64,000 bases of DNA from Pelodera strongyloides (taxonomy: Eukaryota > Nematoda > Chromadorea > Rhabditida > Rhabditidae). The DNA is taken from the NCBI GenBank assembly GCA_036852015.1, contig JAANDG010000286.1, forward strand, positions 1-64,000, in the 5' to 3' direction. Shown in pieces: positions 40,949 to 54,400 of this stretch. The notes under the pieces were generated by a model. That model saw nothing but the letters and a program-made list of their open reading frames with translations. It was not told where the DNA came from and searched no databases. Positions within the stretch are counted from its first letter, which is position 1; every line of letters begins with the position of its first letter. The position numbers were made by a program, and so were the translations under genes.

Positions 40949-43242
40949 TCAACTTGCAGCGAACAATTGCCGAGCTGCTTCACGAAGGAACCTGAAATAA
41001 AACCAAAATATCATCCGAATAACGACAATACAACAACGAAGGGATGAAAAAAGCAAAGGCAAACATTGGTTTTATAATTAGCAGTAGTTCGACTTCGAAT
41101 ATCAAAGCTCGTCTAATTCGCTCACTTCGACGGAGGTCAATTCGAAATTTGAATGCAACAATTCAAAGGGCACGCACTCGAAACTTACAGCTACAACTAC
41201 ACTCAGGGATATAACAAATTCCAACATGGGTTTGGGTTATTATCACACTTTTACACATTTAGCGCTACATGTGCATGTTTGATAATATGATTCATACAAA
41301 GAGCACGCCCAACTGGGAAACTCACATAGGGTTTTGACGCAGACGCAGAAAATAAACGCGTAGTCGTGTTCACTATTAAAAAGTAGATTTGTGGGTAATA
41401 AATTCTTTATAGAGTATTTATGTTACACTTTCGCGCGAATTCGCCGCAAAAGTTCCACCCAAGTTGACTTTTCCATTTTCGCGCAGTTTTACATTAGGTG
41501 TATGCAAAACACGCCGCAGGTGTATGTAAATTTCTTACTGTATGTAAAATTCGAATAGTCCCACTATAGAAACTGCAATAACATGGACGATACTTTCGCA
41601 TGCGAAAGTGCGCGAAAAATTAACATAAATACTCTATTTTTTAATAGTGAAGGGCCTCGGTGGCCCATTGGAAACGTCCGCGCTTCGCAGTCAGCCGACC
41701 CGAGTTCGAATCCAGCCACAACACACACTCAATGCCACCGAGGCGGGGAAAATCGAGGCGACTCCCCCATTGCCTAGCCTGAAGACTTCGAGGGATTTGT
41801 CCTTTCATCTCGTCGTCAACTCTGTATAACACACAAAAAACCTCATTGGAAAGATCAAGGATCGACATTTATATGAAGAAAAATCTCCCCTCCATGCATT
41901 TCCCCCCGCGGATTGAAGAAGCACGACGCTAGAAACCTTCCGCACTTGTTCCATGTACTTGATTGATGTTGTATCTGATTGATTGTATGTGTGAATAAAG
42001 TAGTGATATATTACTTACTTTGACTCGATTGGTTGACCCCACACGTAAAATGGATTCGATATGGCATTACAATAAGCAGCGTGAAAATCCTTGAAAGTCT
42101 TCCGAATATCCGTATCCTAAATGATAGACATTAGTATTAATGCAATACAATAATCTAAGAAAACAACGGGAAAGGAACTCAAAAATGGAAGAACAGGGGC
42201 TTTTTGAGACGTGTGTTGGACAAGTGAATTCCCATTTATTATATGCAAATGATTACATGAAGATACCACCGAATATGAAATATTTGGCACACAAAACATG
42301 GGAAATTTGGGAAAACAGTTGTCCAACACTCCAACCTCACGCTATACCATCTTAAATTAAATACTTCCGTTATTCGGCTACACATTAGGAATCCTAGAAA
42401 TGGAAAACAAACAAACCGCAAAACGAAAAAAATACAAAACACACCTTTAACGTGTTGCTCTTCAGGTCAACGACGAGAACAAATTTGGCGCCGGAATTTG
42501 TAACGTACCCATAGCTCTGAAAATAAACAATTAATGAAGTAGTTTGCAGCTGACAAACAAGCTAGCGCCAGGGCTAGGGTGAGCTGAACTGCTGAACACT
42601 AGAGGAGTATTTTTTTGCTAAGATAAAGATAAATAAAGATAATCTACCAGGGCTAGCAACGTAAAGAAACAATTGTTACAAGGGAAACAGCGGTCGCATT
42701 AGACAACATTGTGCACTCAAATTCCCGGTGGGGAACTTCTGTCTTTTCCCTCCCCTGCGACTGATTACAATGCTAGGGAATATTCCCCCTGGGAATCGTT
42801 GTGGTGAATATGACTTATGTATTCATACAATTCAGGTTGGGGCGACCTTGAATGACCTCTGTGCAAGTGCATTAGTACATCTGCACCAACATTTGAATCA
42901 AAATTCTAGATTCGGACGAGTAACACAACACAGACTCTATATTTACCTACCTTAAACCGTTGGTCCGTAAACAACTGTCCGAGGAATAGTTCATTGGTCT
43001 TCGACGACTTCTCATCAACAATATCCAGAGAACAGTGCGCAAAAAGTTCTATATCGTATGCGTTCCTTTGTTCTCCGTCGGCAATTTGTGAAAAAAGGCG
43101 AGTGTTCTAAATGTGAATGTACATTTCGTTAACACAACCAAAAAAAACGCGAAATCTAAGGAAGAAATAATAATAATTTATTTCCAGAAAGACTCACATC
43201 TTTTCCCACAACTGAAAAGCACAAGGCTCCATTTGCTGTCAT
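40949..43242 (-). CDS. TRAPPC2L: TRAPPC2L, TRAPP complex subunit 2-like
   Basis: Complete, 5 exons, 137 residues (minus strand): 43242-43198, 43106-42951, 42516-42445, 42116-42019, 40991-40949. It is a small longin-fold subunit of the TRAPP tethering complexes that act as Rab exchange factors in ER-Golgi and autophagic traffic. Seen: CSLDIVDEKSSKTNELFLGQ, YGYVTNSGAKFVLVVD, then DIRKTFKDFHAAYCNAISNP and FYVWG, in the order and spacing of the animal protein (human 140 residues). The last exon encodes KFLREAARQLFAAS and TGA. The 5' acceptor TTTTAG is 17 nt before the ATG. Intron 4 (1027 bp) holds a CACTATTA-ended hairpin and a tRNA-headed SINE-like element back to back. CIAO3 follows 450 nt downstream on the same strand. 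Confidence 0.94.
41371..41649. mobile_element. Hairpin element with CACTATTAAAAA ends
   Basis: 279 bp with ends CACTATTAAAAA and TTTTTTAATAGTG. Inner arms TATAGAGTATTTATGTTA and TTAACATAAATACTCTATTT frame GCGCGAA words. No clear flanking target duplication. It abuts the SINE-like element that begins at 41647. Confidence 0.75.
41647..42008 (+). mobile_element. tRNA-derived SINE-like element
   Basis: Head with an A-box-like TGGCCCATTGG and a B box GAGTTCGAATCC about 40 nt apart, as in RNA polymerase III promoters. It is followed by a roughly 270-bp unique body (CCGAGGCGGGGAAAATCGAG onward) and a tail with GATTGATTGTATG and AATAAA. The tRNA cloverleaf is not intact. It is oriented opposite to TRAPPC2L, and its tail ends about 10 nt from that gene's exon 4 donor. 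Confidence 0.65.
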
Positions 43243-44534
43243 AATACGATGCGGGTGTCCTAAAACAATAAGTTTACCAAAGCAACTAACTATATAAAGG
43301 CATTCGAATGAAACGTCAGTAAAAATGTACATTTATTTCGTAATTAAAAAACCGTGAGAAATAAAATGCAAACTAAGTGCGAAAACGCGGAATACGTTCG
43401 CTGCGAAACTTTTTTTTTCGCAGCCATGCGGCTAAATTGCGCATACCTCTTTAACATTTTTCGGATACCGAAAAAATTGAGTGCAGCTCGGAAGCATACG
43501 TGAAAATACAAACGACGAAATTTACTGTGATCGGATGCAAAGCTGACAGGCTGAAGATTTTTTGCAGATTTGACGAAATAAAAAATGTTTATTTTTTTGA
43601 CAGAATAAAAAAATGGCCATTTATATAAATAGCAGGAAACATTTTTACAAATATTCACTATCAAAACATGAACCGCAATCATACTTCCAAGAAGTTTCTG
43701 GTGTAAAACACTCCCGATATTTTTTACTGTTATAATAAATTTATATAAAATTTTGGTCGAAAAAGAAACGGAGTCATGTATTGGCAAACATGCGATCATC
43801 TGACCAGATTCCTTGGTTGTTGCCAAGCATTTGTAGGCTTCCTCACTGTGAGGCGCCTTTATTTTGTAATTCACTGGGCCCCCGTCGTTGACATCGTTTA
43901 CTGGCCGAATTTGTCAACATAGAAGCACGCAATTCACGATGCAAGGAAGGCCCAGATGCATGTTGAGCTCATGAACTTACGCTAACTGAATAACTAGACA
44001 CAAAGTCAGTAAAACGAATCAGTAATCTGCTGACAGAAGAATATATGAGGGAGTGGGGACAAAAGCTCAAGGTTCGTCGATTAGGACTACTACTTGATAT
44101 GTATCTTCGCTTTGCGGCTTTTATGCTTCTTTGGACTTGGTCAGATATTGTGCTGAGCGTCTTTCGCCGTTCCCTTGTCAGACGCCTCAGCCCTGGAAAT
44201 GTTGTAGTGATTATTTCAGAAAAACAATTACATCGAAATCATTAACGGAAGCTGATGAAACCATTACATTGAAACAGAGAAATGGTGAGACCACTACACC
44301 ACAGTGAAATAATCATGTAGTGATTGTCTGCGTGAAAACGATGTTTCGAAGCCGTTTCCTGATTTAGTATAAAACTGTTGATTAATATAAAAGCAATGCT
44401 AACGAGACATCCATACTTTTATTTTTTATTTCACATGTTTTCCCTGCACGTGATTGGTGACAATTATCCGGTGTGGCGTGAGCCGGATGATGTATTAAAC
44501 AATGTTCGAGTTCATAGGTACGTCACATCAAGAT

Positions 44535-44676
44535 CATAAATAGATATAGATATAGTATAAAGAAAATTACAGTACGAAATAAAATAATCGTGCGGATTCA
44601 AATTGCATAAATAGATATAGATATAGTATAAAGAAAATTACAGTACGAAATAAAATAATCGTGCGGATTCAAATTG
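44535..44676. repeat. 71-bp exact tandem duplication
   Basis: Two adjacent identical 71-bp copies (44535-44605 and 44606-44676), starting CATAAATAGATATAGATATA and ending GTGCGGATTCAAATTG. Confidence 0.95.
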
Positions 44677-44845
44677 TAGCTGACGCGCGGAAGATAGCCC
44701 CGCCCTCCCATTGCCTTTCGCATCAACTTTGCATTGATCTTTTGGATGGATCAATTGCAAAAGCCATGCAAGATGTATTCTAGCAAAATAGATCTCATCT
44801 ATTTTGATCTCATGGCACATGCTAGGCTCACCTAGGAAACGGAGG

Positions 44846-45010
44846 AACCCTTTGGTGACGGTTCGCCGGTTTTCTCGTTGACGAAGCAATTTGGTGACCA
44901 CTTTATGACCTGTCATGGCCAGGTTTTCTCAAAAACCGTAGGCAACTGGTCGCGAAATGGTCAGCGACCGGCCACCAACTGGATTTGCCGGTGAAATCCA
45001 TTTGGTGTCC
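44846..45010 (+). repeat. Dispersed repeat E, copy 2
   Basis: Contains CCCTTTGGTGACGGTTCGCC, ATTTGGTGACCACTTTATGA, CAACTGGTCGCGAAATGGTC and CCATTTGGTG. Clearly related to the copies at 16685 and 62360 but more diverged. Confidence 0.65.
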
Positions 45011-45474
45011 GGATGGGCACTTACTCCGCTTTCTTGAGTTTTGTGTGCGGACAGCGCGCTGGGAGGGAAACGGCCCCTAAGTATCTCAAGCTGCGTGAAC
45101 GGACGGCGTGCTCCAGTCGGCTCACAACGCGAAGAGATTGCCCATGGCCTGAGCGAATGTGCCCCTAGTAACGCAACACCATGAAAGTAGAACAATTCAG
45201 CCGGGAACAAACTAACGAAATAAACTGTCTGTTTGTTACCGGCTCCCTAGTTGTTCTGCTTTCATCAGTGGCTATACATGTTGCCCGTAGGTGGCGTTAC
45301 TTTATCTGTAGCGGGATGTATTTTTATGCAACTCGCGAACTAGTAGTGTTGAACAGGTGGATTACTTCCGGGGAGCGGGGAACTCCATCATTTTTTTTCT
45401 CGCGCTCTCGGAACAGTTGAACCGTGTAAACCACTAGCGTGGTTTTCCTTTAACACTTTTATCTTTTCAGAAAA

Positions 45475-48400
45475 ATGGCCGATGAAGCTCGTATGGAATC
45501 CACGACTTCTTCCAAGGATAAGCCCATCTCCAAAAGGTTGCATAATATTTTTATTCGTCTCACGTGCCACAGTGGTGTAGGCGTTTGATCAGTAACCGAA
45601 TAAATTCAATCGTTTAACCGTTTTTCAGTGTCGATACTAGCGAGGCGGTTTCCGTTTCCGGCAATAAGTCTCGTGGACGCAAGCGTTCGGAATGCCTGAT
45701 GCAAGAAGAAAATGCAGTCCACAGAAAGTAAGTTCAATTGTTGAATACAGTCTATTTGCTTTTGACTCCAAAATTCCGCCCATTTGTTTACGGATCATCT
45801 TAGAACGTCAACGTTCATTACACTACTCCCATCATTTAGACATTTCGGATCTATTCGGTTATAGGGACCCCAGTCCAAACGCACGGGAAAGGGGGCGGGG
45901 CTTAGGTCAAAATTACTAGATCGTTGAGAAAGAGGACCACGCAAGTAATAACTCAAACACAACCTTTATGAATACCATATTTCACTCATAGCTTTTCTGA
46001 CGTTTTAGGGCACACCAAACCAATATATAATGCCTCCTGAGCTCCCCTGGCTCTTTGGCATATTTCCTAGCCATTTTGTTGGACAACTAAGCACGACACT
46101 ATTGTTTGTGTACCTCAATAACATAACTATTAGCAAAGCATAAGAAAGAGGCGAGTCATATAAGTAGCTGATATTATTTCATGTATTATCATCTGCCTCT
46201 GGAGCGGCTACAGTATTCTGCGTCGCTAGTTACTTTTCCTCATATCTTCTGACCAATTTTGTACCTTAAACCGCTTTCTCACCTTATGGAGCCATAAACT
46301 CGGCAAGCCTGCACCCTAAGTATGGTTGAGGGACCCCATTGACCCCATAAGGGTGGTGAGATAGGGTGTGTGGGTTGGGGGACCCCAAAAGGGTGGTGAG
46401 ATAGGGTGTGTGGGTTGGGGGACCCCAAAAGGGTGGTGAGATAGGGTGTGTGGGTTGGGGGCCCCAAAAGGGTGGTGAGATAGGGGGTTGGGGGACCCCA
46501 AAAGGGTGGTGAGATAGGATGTGTGGGTTGGGGGACGCCAAACAGATCATAGAGGATGATGAGAAACTGCATGTGGGTTGGAGGACCCCAAAAGGGTGGT
46601 GAGATAGGGTGTGTGGGTTGGGGGACCCCAAAAGGGTGGTGAGATAGGGTGTGTGGGTTGGGGGACCCCATAAGGGTGATGAGATAGGGTATGTGGGACC
46701 CCATAAGGGTGATGATATAGGGTATGTGGGTTGGGGGACCCCAGAAGGGTGGGCATGTGGGATGGGGGACCCCAGAAGGGTGGGCATGTGGGATGGGGGA
46801 CCCCAGAAGGGTGGGCATGTGGGATGGGGGACCCCAGAAGGGTGGGCATGTGGGATGGGGGACCCCAGACCGGTCATAGAAAGCAAAGTGCTACTATTTT
46901 TTAGTGAATTCGTTTAGAGGTAAACACGCTTGCTTTTACATTCTTTACTTATGTGTTCCTCTTTCTGCGGCTAAAAGTGACATTCTGCCTCTCTGTCGCC
47001 TAAGCCCCGCCCCCTTTCCCGTGCGTATGGCCTGGGGTCCCTATAACCGAATAGATCCGACATTTCTGTTTATTTTCACCTCTGCGAGCGACCTGTAAGC
47101 CTGTAAGCCATATTTGTTCCATACTTGTAAAAAATGGCCATATATTATTTAGGACGTCTTCGGTGCAGCCATCTGCATCTGGAACTATTTCCACGGATCC
47201 CGATGCTACGATGTGTGCTGAGATCACGTTGGTTTTGTTTAAAATGGTTTTTGCTGGACGTTTTTAGCCTGCATTCGCATGTAGCATTTGCGAATTGTGT
47301 GCCTTAAACTTTTTGCCTTACCACCTTTTTAACTTTGGATATTTTTTGCCCAGCCTAGAGTTCCTTCTGTCATAAGAAGAACCTTGGACGAGGTTGGATA
47401 GACTAGGTAGAGGTAGAGTCAGGCTGACGATTAGGCAGAAATATGAACTCATCCAAGAGGTGCCATTACGAATTACTTATGTTAATTTTTCCGTGAAATT
47501 TATTCTCACTGTCATCTAATTTTAGACTTTAGGCTTTAGGCACCAATGTATGTGGAGAATTCCCGTCGTTTTTTTACAGTGGTGTTGGACTTGGACTTAT
47601 AGACTAACTAGATTAAGATCAACTTACCACTAACTCAAACATACTCTAACATTAACCATTATAGTGTAATTGTTTAATAACTTAAAAACTTTTTGGGCTT
47701 GGAAGTTGGGATTTACTAAATAATATTTTTTTTTATAAATAACCAACATGTTTAGGCATCTTATTGGGTGTGGTTGCGAGTTTGAGCCATACGTTCTCGA
47801 GTTCGAGTAAGTGTTTGTTTATGTGTTTTACCTCGTTGTTTGAATATTGTATATATTTTTATACTCATTAAAAGAGCGTAACGCCGTGAGAGACGACGAA
47901 AAAGAAAAATCAAAGTAGATGATATAGATACTTGGAAATAATGTCCACCAACAGTATATAGATGTAAATAGTAAATCAACAAGAGTTTAGAAAGAAAACG
48001 ATCTGTTTGTTGAATAGTAATCATTTGTCTGTTGTGCCGAAACCAAACAATGTGTACATCGGTAGTAAGCATTCGTCATTGTAATTGTTATTATTCAAGT
48101 CAAGTGTTAGTTGCGAAACGATATGTGTTTACAGTTTACATGGGCCTGTGGCGTAAGTGATGTGGGGGTTTTTTTTTTGGCGAAAAGAAGTCTGTGCCAA
48201 CAAGGATTGATCGTCTAATTAATTTTTAATATCTAGTATATTTCATTATTGATTATTGTTCACATAAAAACAAATAACAAATGTCCTCGTAACAATATAA
48301 CGACTTTTTGAAACCTGTGACGGATAACTGCATTCCTATTCCTGTATATTTATGCTAATTGTATGTGATCTCGAATTGAGCTCGACATGTTTTTTGGCCC

Positions 48401-51400
48401 AATAATCATGATGAATGGGAAAGAAGTTGTCCAAAATACGTTTCAAACCAGATGTTATGTCGCTTTAATGTTAGTGGTTTGTTAAGTGCTGTGTTTGTCC
48501 GTGGTTCCCGTCCAATCAAACGTTTGCTGAAAATGCCGCACGAGACTGTGGACAACAAGAATAGGAAGAGCGTTTCTTTTGGTATAACGGCTCAAGTGTA
48601 AGCGACAATTTTTCTTCTTTTTCGTTTATCTTTAAGTCTGGGTGTTTTGGTTATGGTAACAGTGATAAAGGAGTGTAACTGTGTAACGGTGTAGTTAACC
48701 AACTAAGCCAGCTGCAGGTCTTTTTGGTGGAAATGTGAGGGTTATCTTTTAATTGATGTTTTTAATAATATCGGTTGTTGGGGATTTGTGTATCAGGTGA
48801 AGGAGATATTTGTTTAGTTATCGTCGTTTTAAATAATAATTACCACAATGATCCTTAGCCTTAGCGCTTCAAGAGCGTGCTGCTTATAAGGTTTCAGTGC
48901 TGCAGCCGTCAGTAAAAACCTATGTTCCGCAGAGGCTGGCCCTGAGCATACTAGACGACGAGTCCAGGTTTTCGGCTTTTCTTCCTTATAACTAGACATT
49001 GTCTTTTTATAACTCGAAGCTTTCTTTAGCCGAAATTTCAAGAAAGAGGATAATGCGGCGGTGCTGCATCCTTCGCCGTCTGTTTTGGTCAATTTGCGTT
49101 CTCCTGGTTCTTCTGATGTTGAGAGCGATATGGAGGATGAGGAGGAGCATGAGATCTCGTGTGCTCCTCGTCGGAAGGCTCGTGCTCAAGCCCGTCAAGA
49201 GGACCCTTTGGACCATCTCCCCGATACGGATGATATTCTGAACGCGGTGAGGATACTACTTTATGTAAATTTATATGTCAGAATCGTGGCTGGCCAGTTA
49301 ATATGGAAGAGGCGGTGAAGTTGTAGTTGGTGAAGGACTTTCGACTTGGTTACTCTGGTACTAAGTCGGAGGAATCCATCGCCTTGAAAAATGCATCTGA
49401 ATCAATAATCACTAGAATCACAACATTTTTATTTATTTTTCAAGCATATATATTTATATTTTACCAAATGAACGAATAGATCTTGTTTTCTGGAAAGAAA
49501 CTATTATTCTGAGAATAACAACAAATAAGAATGCTTGTTCGCAAAAGCTAAGGTACGGGTCTAACGTAACTAACGTTATATATGTTTGGAAAGATTGTAT
49601 TTGGATTCATCGATTGATTGATTGGTTCAGGTTGTGGCCAGCGCCAATCAGACGAGTGCGAGTGAAGGAGACCATTCGGATCGTGCATGCTCTCCGGATT
49701 CTGATGTTGAGGAACCAGGTACTATTTTTCATTGTTTCCATTATTTTATTTTTATTTTAATGTGTCATATTACACTTGCGACAATTTGTTCTGTTTTATC
49801 CCGGTGTGACTTGGTAATTGGCGGATATGTTCGAATTTTTGTTTATGAAATCCTAAGCCTAGATAGATTTCTAGGTCGAGGAACAGTTCTTGACCTCTTT
49901 CAATTTTGGTATCCTAATCTTAATTGCGTGGTTTTTTTATGCATATTTTGATGTACCGTTTCCGTCATCCTCCACACTCGTCCAGACCCAGACCTCCATT
50001 TCCCGTAATGGGTTTCCCGCTCGCCGTGCTCGTTTTAAATTCCAAGTTTATTTGAGTGATGCAGGTCCTGTTACCTCCACCTGAAAGATGTTCCTGTCAC
50101 TAAGCAGCCCAACTTGTCATTGTCACTTCCGTTTACGCACGAAATGCATTTATGCCCTACGTTTTGCAATTTTATAATTGAGTGGTGAATTTGTGTGTTT
50201 TTAGTTCGCAAACGTGTTCGTGGTGTCAACGTAGTTGTCAAGAAGGAGCCGTTCAACTTGGAAGTTGATGAGACGGTCAAACCGTTCTGGAATGGAGCAA
50301 TGACGGTTAGTTGGTTTATGCTTACGGCTTGTTTGACTTACGTTTACGATGAAATAACAAATAAAGTTGCATCGCTATTCGCGCCGTTTGTGTTGTTTTT
50401 GCGAATTTTGAGTGCTTTGCTTTTAGCCGGTTGTAAAAAAGTGGGAATTCTTAAGTAACCAGTAACCATGTAGAAGTAGAGTTTACTGTGTTTACTGAAC
50501 AGTGCATAATTCGTAAATGGAGTCCATTGTCCATGAGTAAAATGGCTAGCTGTGGCAGTAAAGCTTGTGCACGAGAACTGAGAACTTACATATAATTTTC
50601 TAATAATGATTTATTGACACGTTATGTATAATATAAGTGTGCCTCATATAAAATGATGATAAGACTTGGTAAATTAAGCCACATGTAACGATAATCTTGA
50701 GCTTTTTGTTATGTATATGTATATATATTTTTTTACAGAAATCCGATTTCTTCAAACGTATCGAACCCCGTACTGAAGATACTGAAGATCAGGCCACTCA
50801 AACAGTCGAATTTGAGGTGATTTTGTAATTTTATTTTTTTGTTTATTTATTTATATTTTGGAACAGGAACTTCATATGTTTTGTGGATACCAAGGGTTTG
50901 AGGGCTATGGGTGGTCGCAGAGATCATTTGCAGGCTGGCACAGGTTATTTAGGCTAGTTGCTGGTATGATTTTAGAGTACGACCGGCACCCTGTGTTAAG
51001 TAACTGTACATAGTGTGGAGGTGGAGAGTTGTAGAGGTGGAACGTCGAACATATGTTTGTTTGTGCTGTTTCAGTGACTGCTAGTCCGCAAGTGGTGGGT
51101 ATGGCACATGGCACACTGCTAGTTGGTCATTCGTTTTAAACCGCTTATCAAAAGCGAGTTTGATAATTAGATAACTATTTACTATTTCAGCCTTTGATTA
51201 CATCATCGGACGATATCAAGCTGCTCCTTTTGGATATTACTGATGTAAGTTTAGAATAAAATATACGTCCCTATTCAGCTTGTTTAATTAGCTGAATAAT
51301 TATGGTTATCGGTTTGTCAAGTTGAATACACTTAATTCCCTATTTGGAGTACTGTTTATTCTAAGCTAATGCGATATGTGTAACTATTGCCGGTTTGGTT

Positions 51401-54400
51401 TTGTTTTAGACTTTAGACTACAAGTCTAACACTAGTATTCATATTTAATTTTTTTCTGAATGTTATATGTAATATTCAATTCAGAAGCTCGCTCAAGTCC
51501 AGGCTCAGGTGGCTTCGATTTACCGTTGGGCAAACGAGAGAGGAATTGTGCTCACAGCAGCTGCCAGAGCGCGTGTTGAGATGTTGTAAGTTATATCCAG
51601 CATCCCTAGTATTTCTTTTTCAGCGTCTTATTTGCATAAGTCGAGACTTAGACGGCCAAGTTTAGTTTGCGGGTGTTTATGGTAGAAATGCGCTCAGTCG
51701 GGTACATTTGTTGTTCTTTTGAGAAGTGAAGAGGCGTCTTCACAGGTCATTCATCGAGAGTATTGTGGACCAACGGCTCACGCGGCATTTATCGGTTTAC
51801 TGAAACACATTGTTTTGTTTTGTATGCGACCCCCTCGCCCCGAGTCTTTGATTTGCTCAATAATGTCAAGGGTAAAAGGGTTTTCCTGGAATTATATTGT
51901 AGCGCTGGGTTTGTGCACGGCCACGCCATATTATTAACTTCCGTTTTGAATAGCAGGTGCTAATTTCGTATACGTAATAGTAAACCTGAGATTTTCTTCG
52001 TTTTAGTGCATATTGGGTTTTCTGTAGCGATTGCAATTTATATAAAAATTTTTTTACCATTTATACTGTTTACAATAAGCGAAACACTTTTTACCATTTA
52101 CGCGCGATACTTACGCTGTGTTATGTGCAAGAGGATGAAATATGAAGTGTATTTAGCAATCCTGAAACATTCTTCGGACCCCGCAACCAGACAGCATGTC
52201 AAGCGATATTGCATGAAGGCAGAGAACAGTGCCTGGGCAATATTGACAACGTGGACAAGGCTGATGCACACCTCGACCGGCTTATTGAAGCCGAAATGGT
52301 AGGTGTTTAGTTAGCGGGCTGCACGGGGAATGAATTAGATCCGCATCTCAAAGCTTTGCGGAGGTGATTTAGACTAATTTCCACATAATGCCTCAGGGAT
52401 CGGGAGGTGATTTAGACTAATTTTAATTTGCATACAATGCATTACGGACCGGGGGGTGATCGTCCGCATTTGGCGTGGTGTTTTATGCTGTGGGGTTGCA
52501 GTGGCAGATACTGAATTATCAGGCTGGGCTGACTGGTAACTCGTTTCGTAGCTAAGTTAGGTGAAGTTACAAGCTAAGGAAATGAAAAGTATGAATTGTT
52601 ACTGAACGTTTTTCATCATATTCAGGACAAGCAGTAAGCAGACGAAAACAAAACCTTACCTAGGGTAAAATCGGTAAAAAAAAGTTCCTTACCTAAGGTA
52701 AAACATGTGCCTTTCCTAATGTAAAACATTGTCCTTTACTAAGGTAAAACATGTTCCTTACCTAAGGTAAAACATGTGCCTTACCTAAGGTAAAACACGT
52801 TCCTTACCCAGGGTAAGGTATGGTACCAGTCAGGGCATACAAATACAACTCGTCGGGAAAAGCTCAAAACCACCATCCAAATATATGTAGTGTTTCCCAA
52901 ACGTGTATCTCTTTATGATACGTTCCTGATTTTCAGCATACCTAATATTCTAATCCGGATGGTGGTATGGCTAAGAGCTCAAGACCACCGTCTAAATTTA
53001 TGCAATATGCTAATTCGGATGGTGGTTTCGTCGGTCAGAGCGCCAACGAGTTTATGCCATGGTACCAGTTGTGACTCCCAGAAGTACGAATCACAAACAC
53101 AGGATGTATTTAATTCATTTGCTTTGCAGATTGGTTCTGTGGCCGTTGTTAAGGATGAGAACCCGTACAGGATGTCGCGGGCCATGGACACTATTTGCTC
53201 CCAAATGTGGAAGAAAGATGTTAACGTCAACTACTTGAAGAAGGACGGTGAGGTGTTGTCATTCGTTTAAAAAAAAGGTTTAGCTTTTTCCGTATTTTGT
53301 TTGTTTTATCGTCGTCGATTCCTATACTATGGTAGAATAGTTCCATTGATCCTAAGGAGGCAAAGGAGGAGTTGGAGTTAGTTATTTAATTCCGGTTTTT
53401 ATGACGGTTGTTCTGTGCATTAGAATCCGCGCTGGATGGAAAATGGAAATCTAATACATGTTGTATGTTTGCATACCCACAGGTGGTGTGTGGATGCGTG
53501 TGGATATTTTTTTTGTGAAATTTTTAAATTCAAAAAAGTGCCAATCACCGTAGACGTTTCAGATGAATTACGCGACGAGGTGTCTGATATGATGAATGAG
53601 AAGCGAAGCAAACTCAAGAAGGTAGGGTTTTTATTTTTTTTTGGGGGAGAGGGTTAATTCTTTGTGCTCATTTGTATATACTTCATGTTTAAAATATGTC
53701 ATGGCGATAATTTTAAATATAAAGAGAAAGCCTCTTCAGGAATTTCAAGTTTAGAGAGAGAAAGCCTCGTCGGGAATTTGAAATATAAAGAGAGAAAGCC
53801 TCATCATTTCACTCCCCTTCCAAAGTTCAGGCCCTGAGCTAAACGTGACGTGGCAAGGGCTTACTGGGGTCTTATAACGCTAGAAAAGCAGGACCCTTAT
53901 TTTATTAGCCAGCCGGTGTATGTGCTTATATAGAGAGTTGTCGAAACATTGATACTTAACATTGATACTTTTCATAAAAGCATTAAACAATTTATTTCCA
54001 CCGCTTTCCTTCCCTACTGGGGTCCATGGCATAGGATAGTGATCGGACTTTATAGGTTATTGATTAGAAAGTATGAGTGCGAGTTTGTCCGTTGAGAATT
54101 CATTATGCAAATCGTGATTTGTTTACTTTCGAGTCGAAAGGGTAATTATAGACTTATAGAGTAATTATATTAATATATGTGTTAGATTATTTCAGAGAGT
54201 CGCATCGATGCGTCGTGCCTCTAGTGTGGGACCGAGCACATCCAGTGCTGTAGACAGGGTATGTTTTAGTGTTTTTGAATTAATTACTTGGAGATTTGTA
54301 AAGTCGAGGTGGAGGTCGCAAGTGGTTGGCTGTTGTCACTTGTCACGGATTAGAATGGGGTATCGTAATCGTATCTCATCTGTATTGGTTGTAAATGAAT

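Larger units (their letters stand above)
43243..45474. other. Intergenic region between TRAPPC2L and the next plus-strand gene
   Basis: This is a divergent promoter region for TRAPPC2L (minus) and the 45475 gene (plus). It holds a 71-bp tandem duplication and a copy of repeat E. A long open frame at 43344-43874 (minus, 176 codons) has no splice context or family match. A possible exon at 44396-44517 (+) reads from ATG through a hydrophobic start to DNYPVWREPDDVLNNVRVHR and ends at a GTACGT donor, but no partner exon was found. Confidence 0.4.

Noticed and set aside
43344..43874. 176-codon minus-strand open frame upstream of TRAPPC2L
   Set aside because: Lys/Phe/Ile-rich translation typical of AT-rich DNA, no recognised motif, and no splice or trans-splice acceptor at its start.
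46279..46886. Long Pro/His-rich open frames on the minus strand
   Set aside because: They are produced by the 40-bp and 30-bp minisatellite, which has no stops in several frames; there are no splice sites or homologues.
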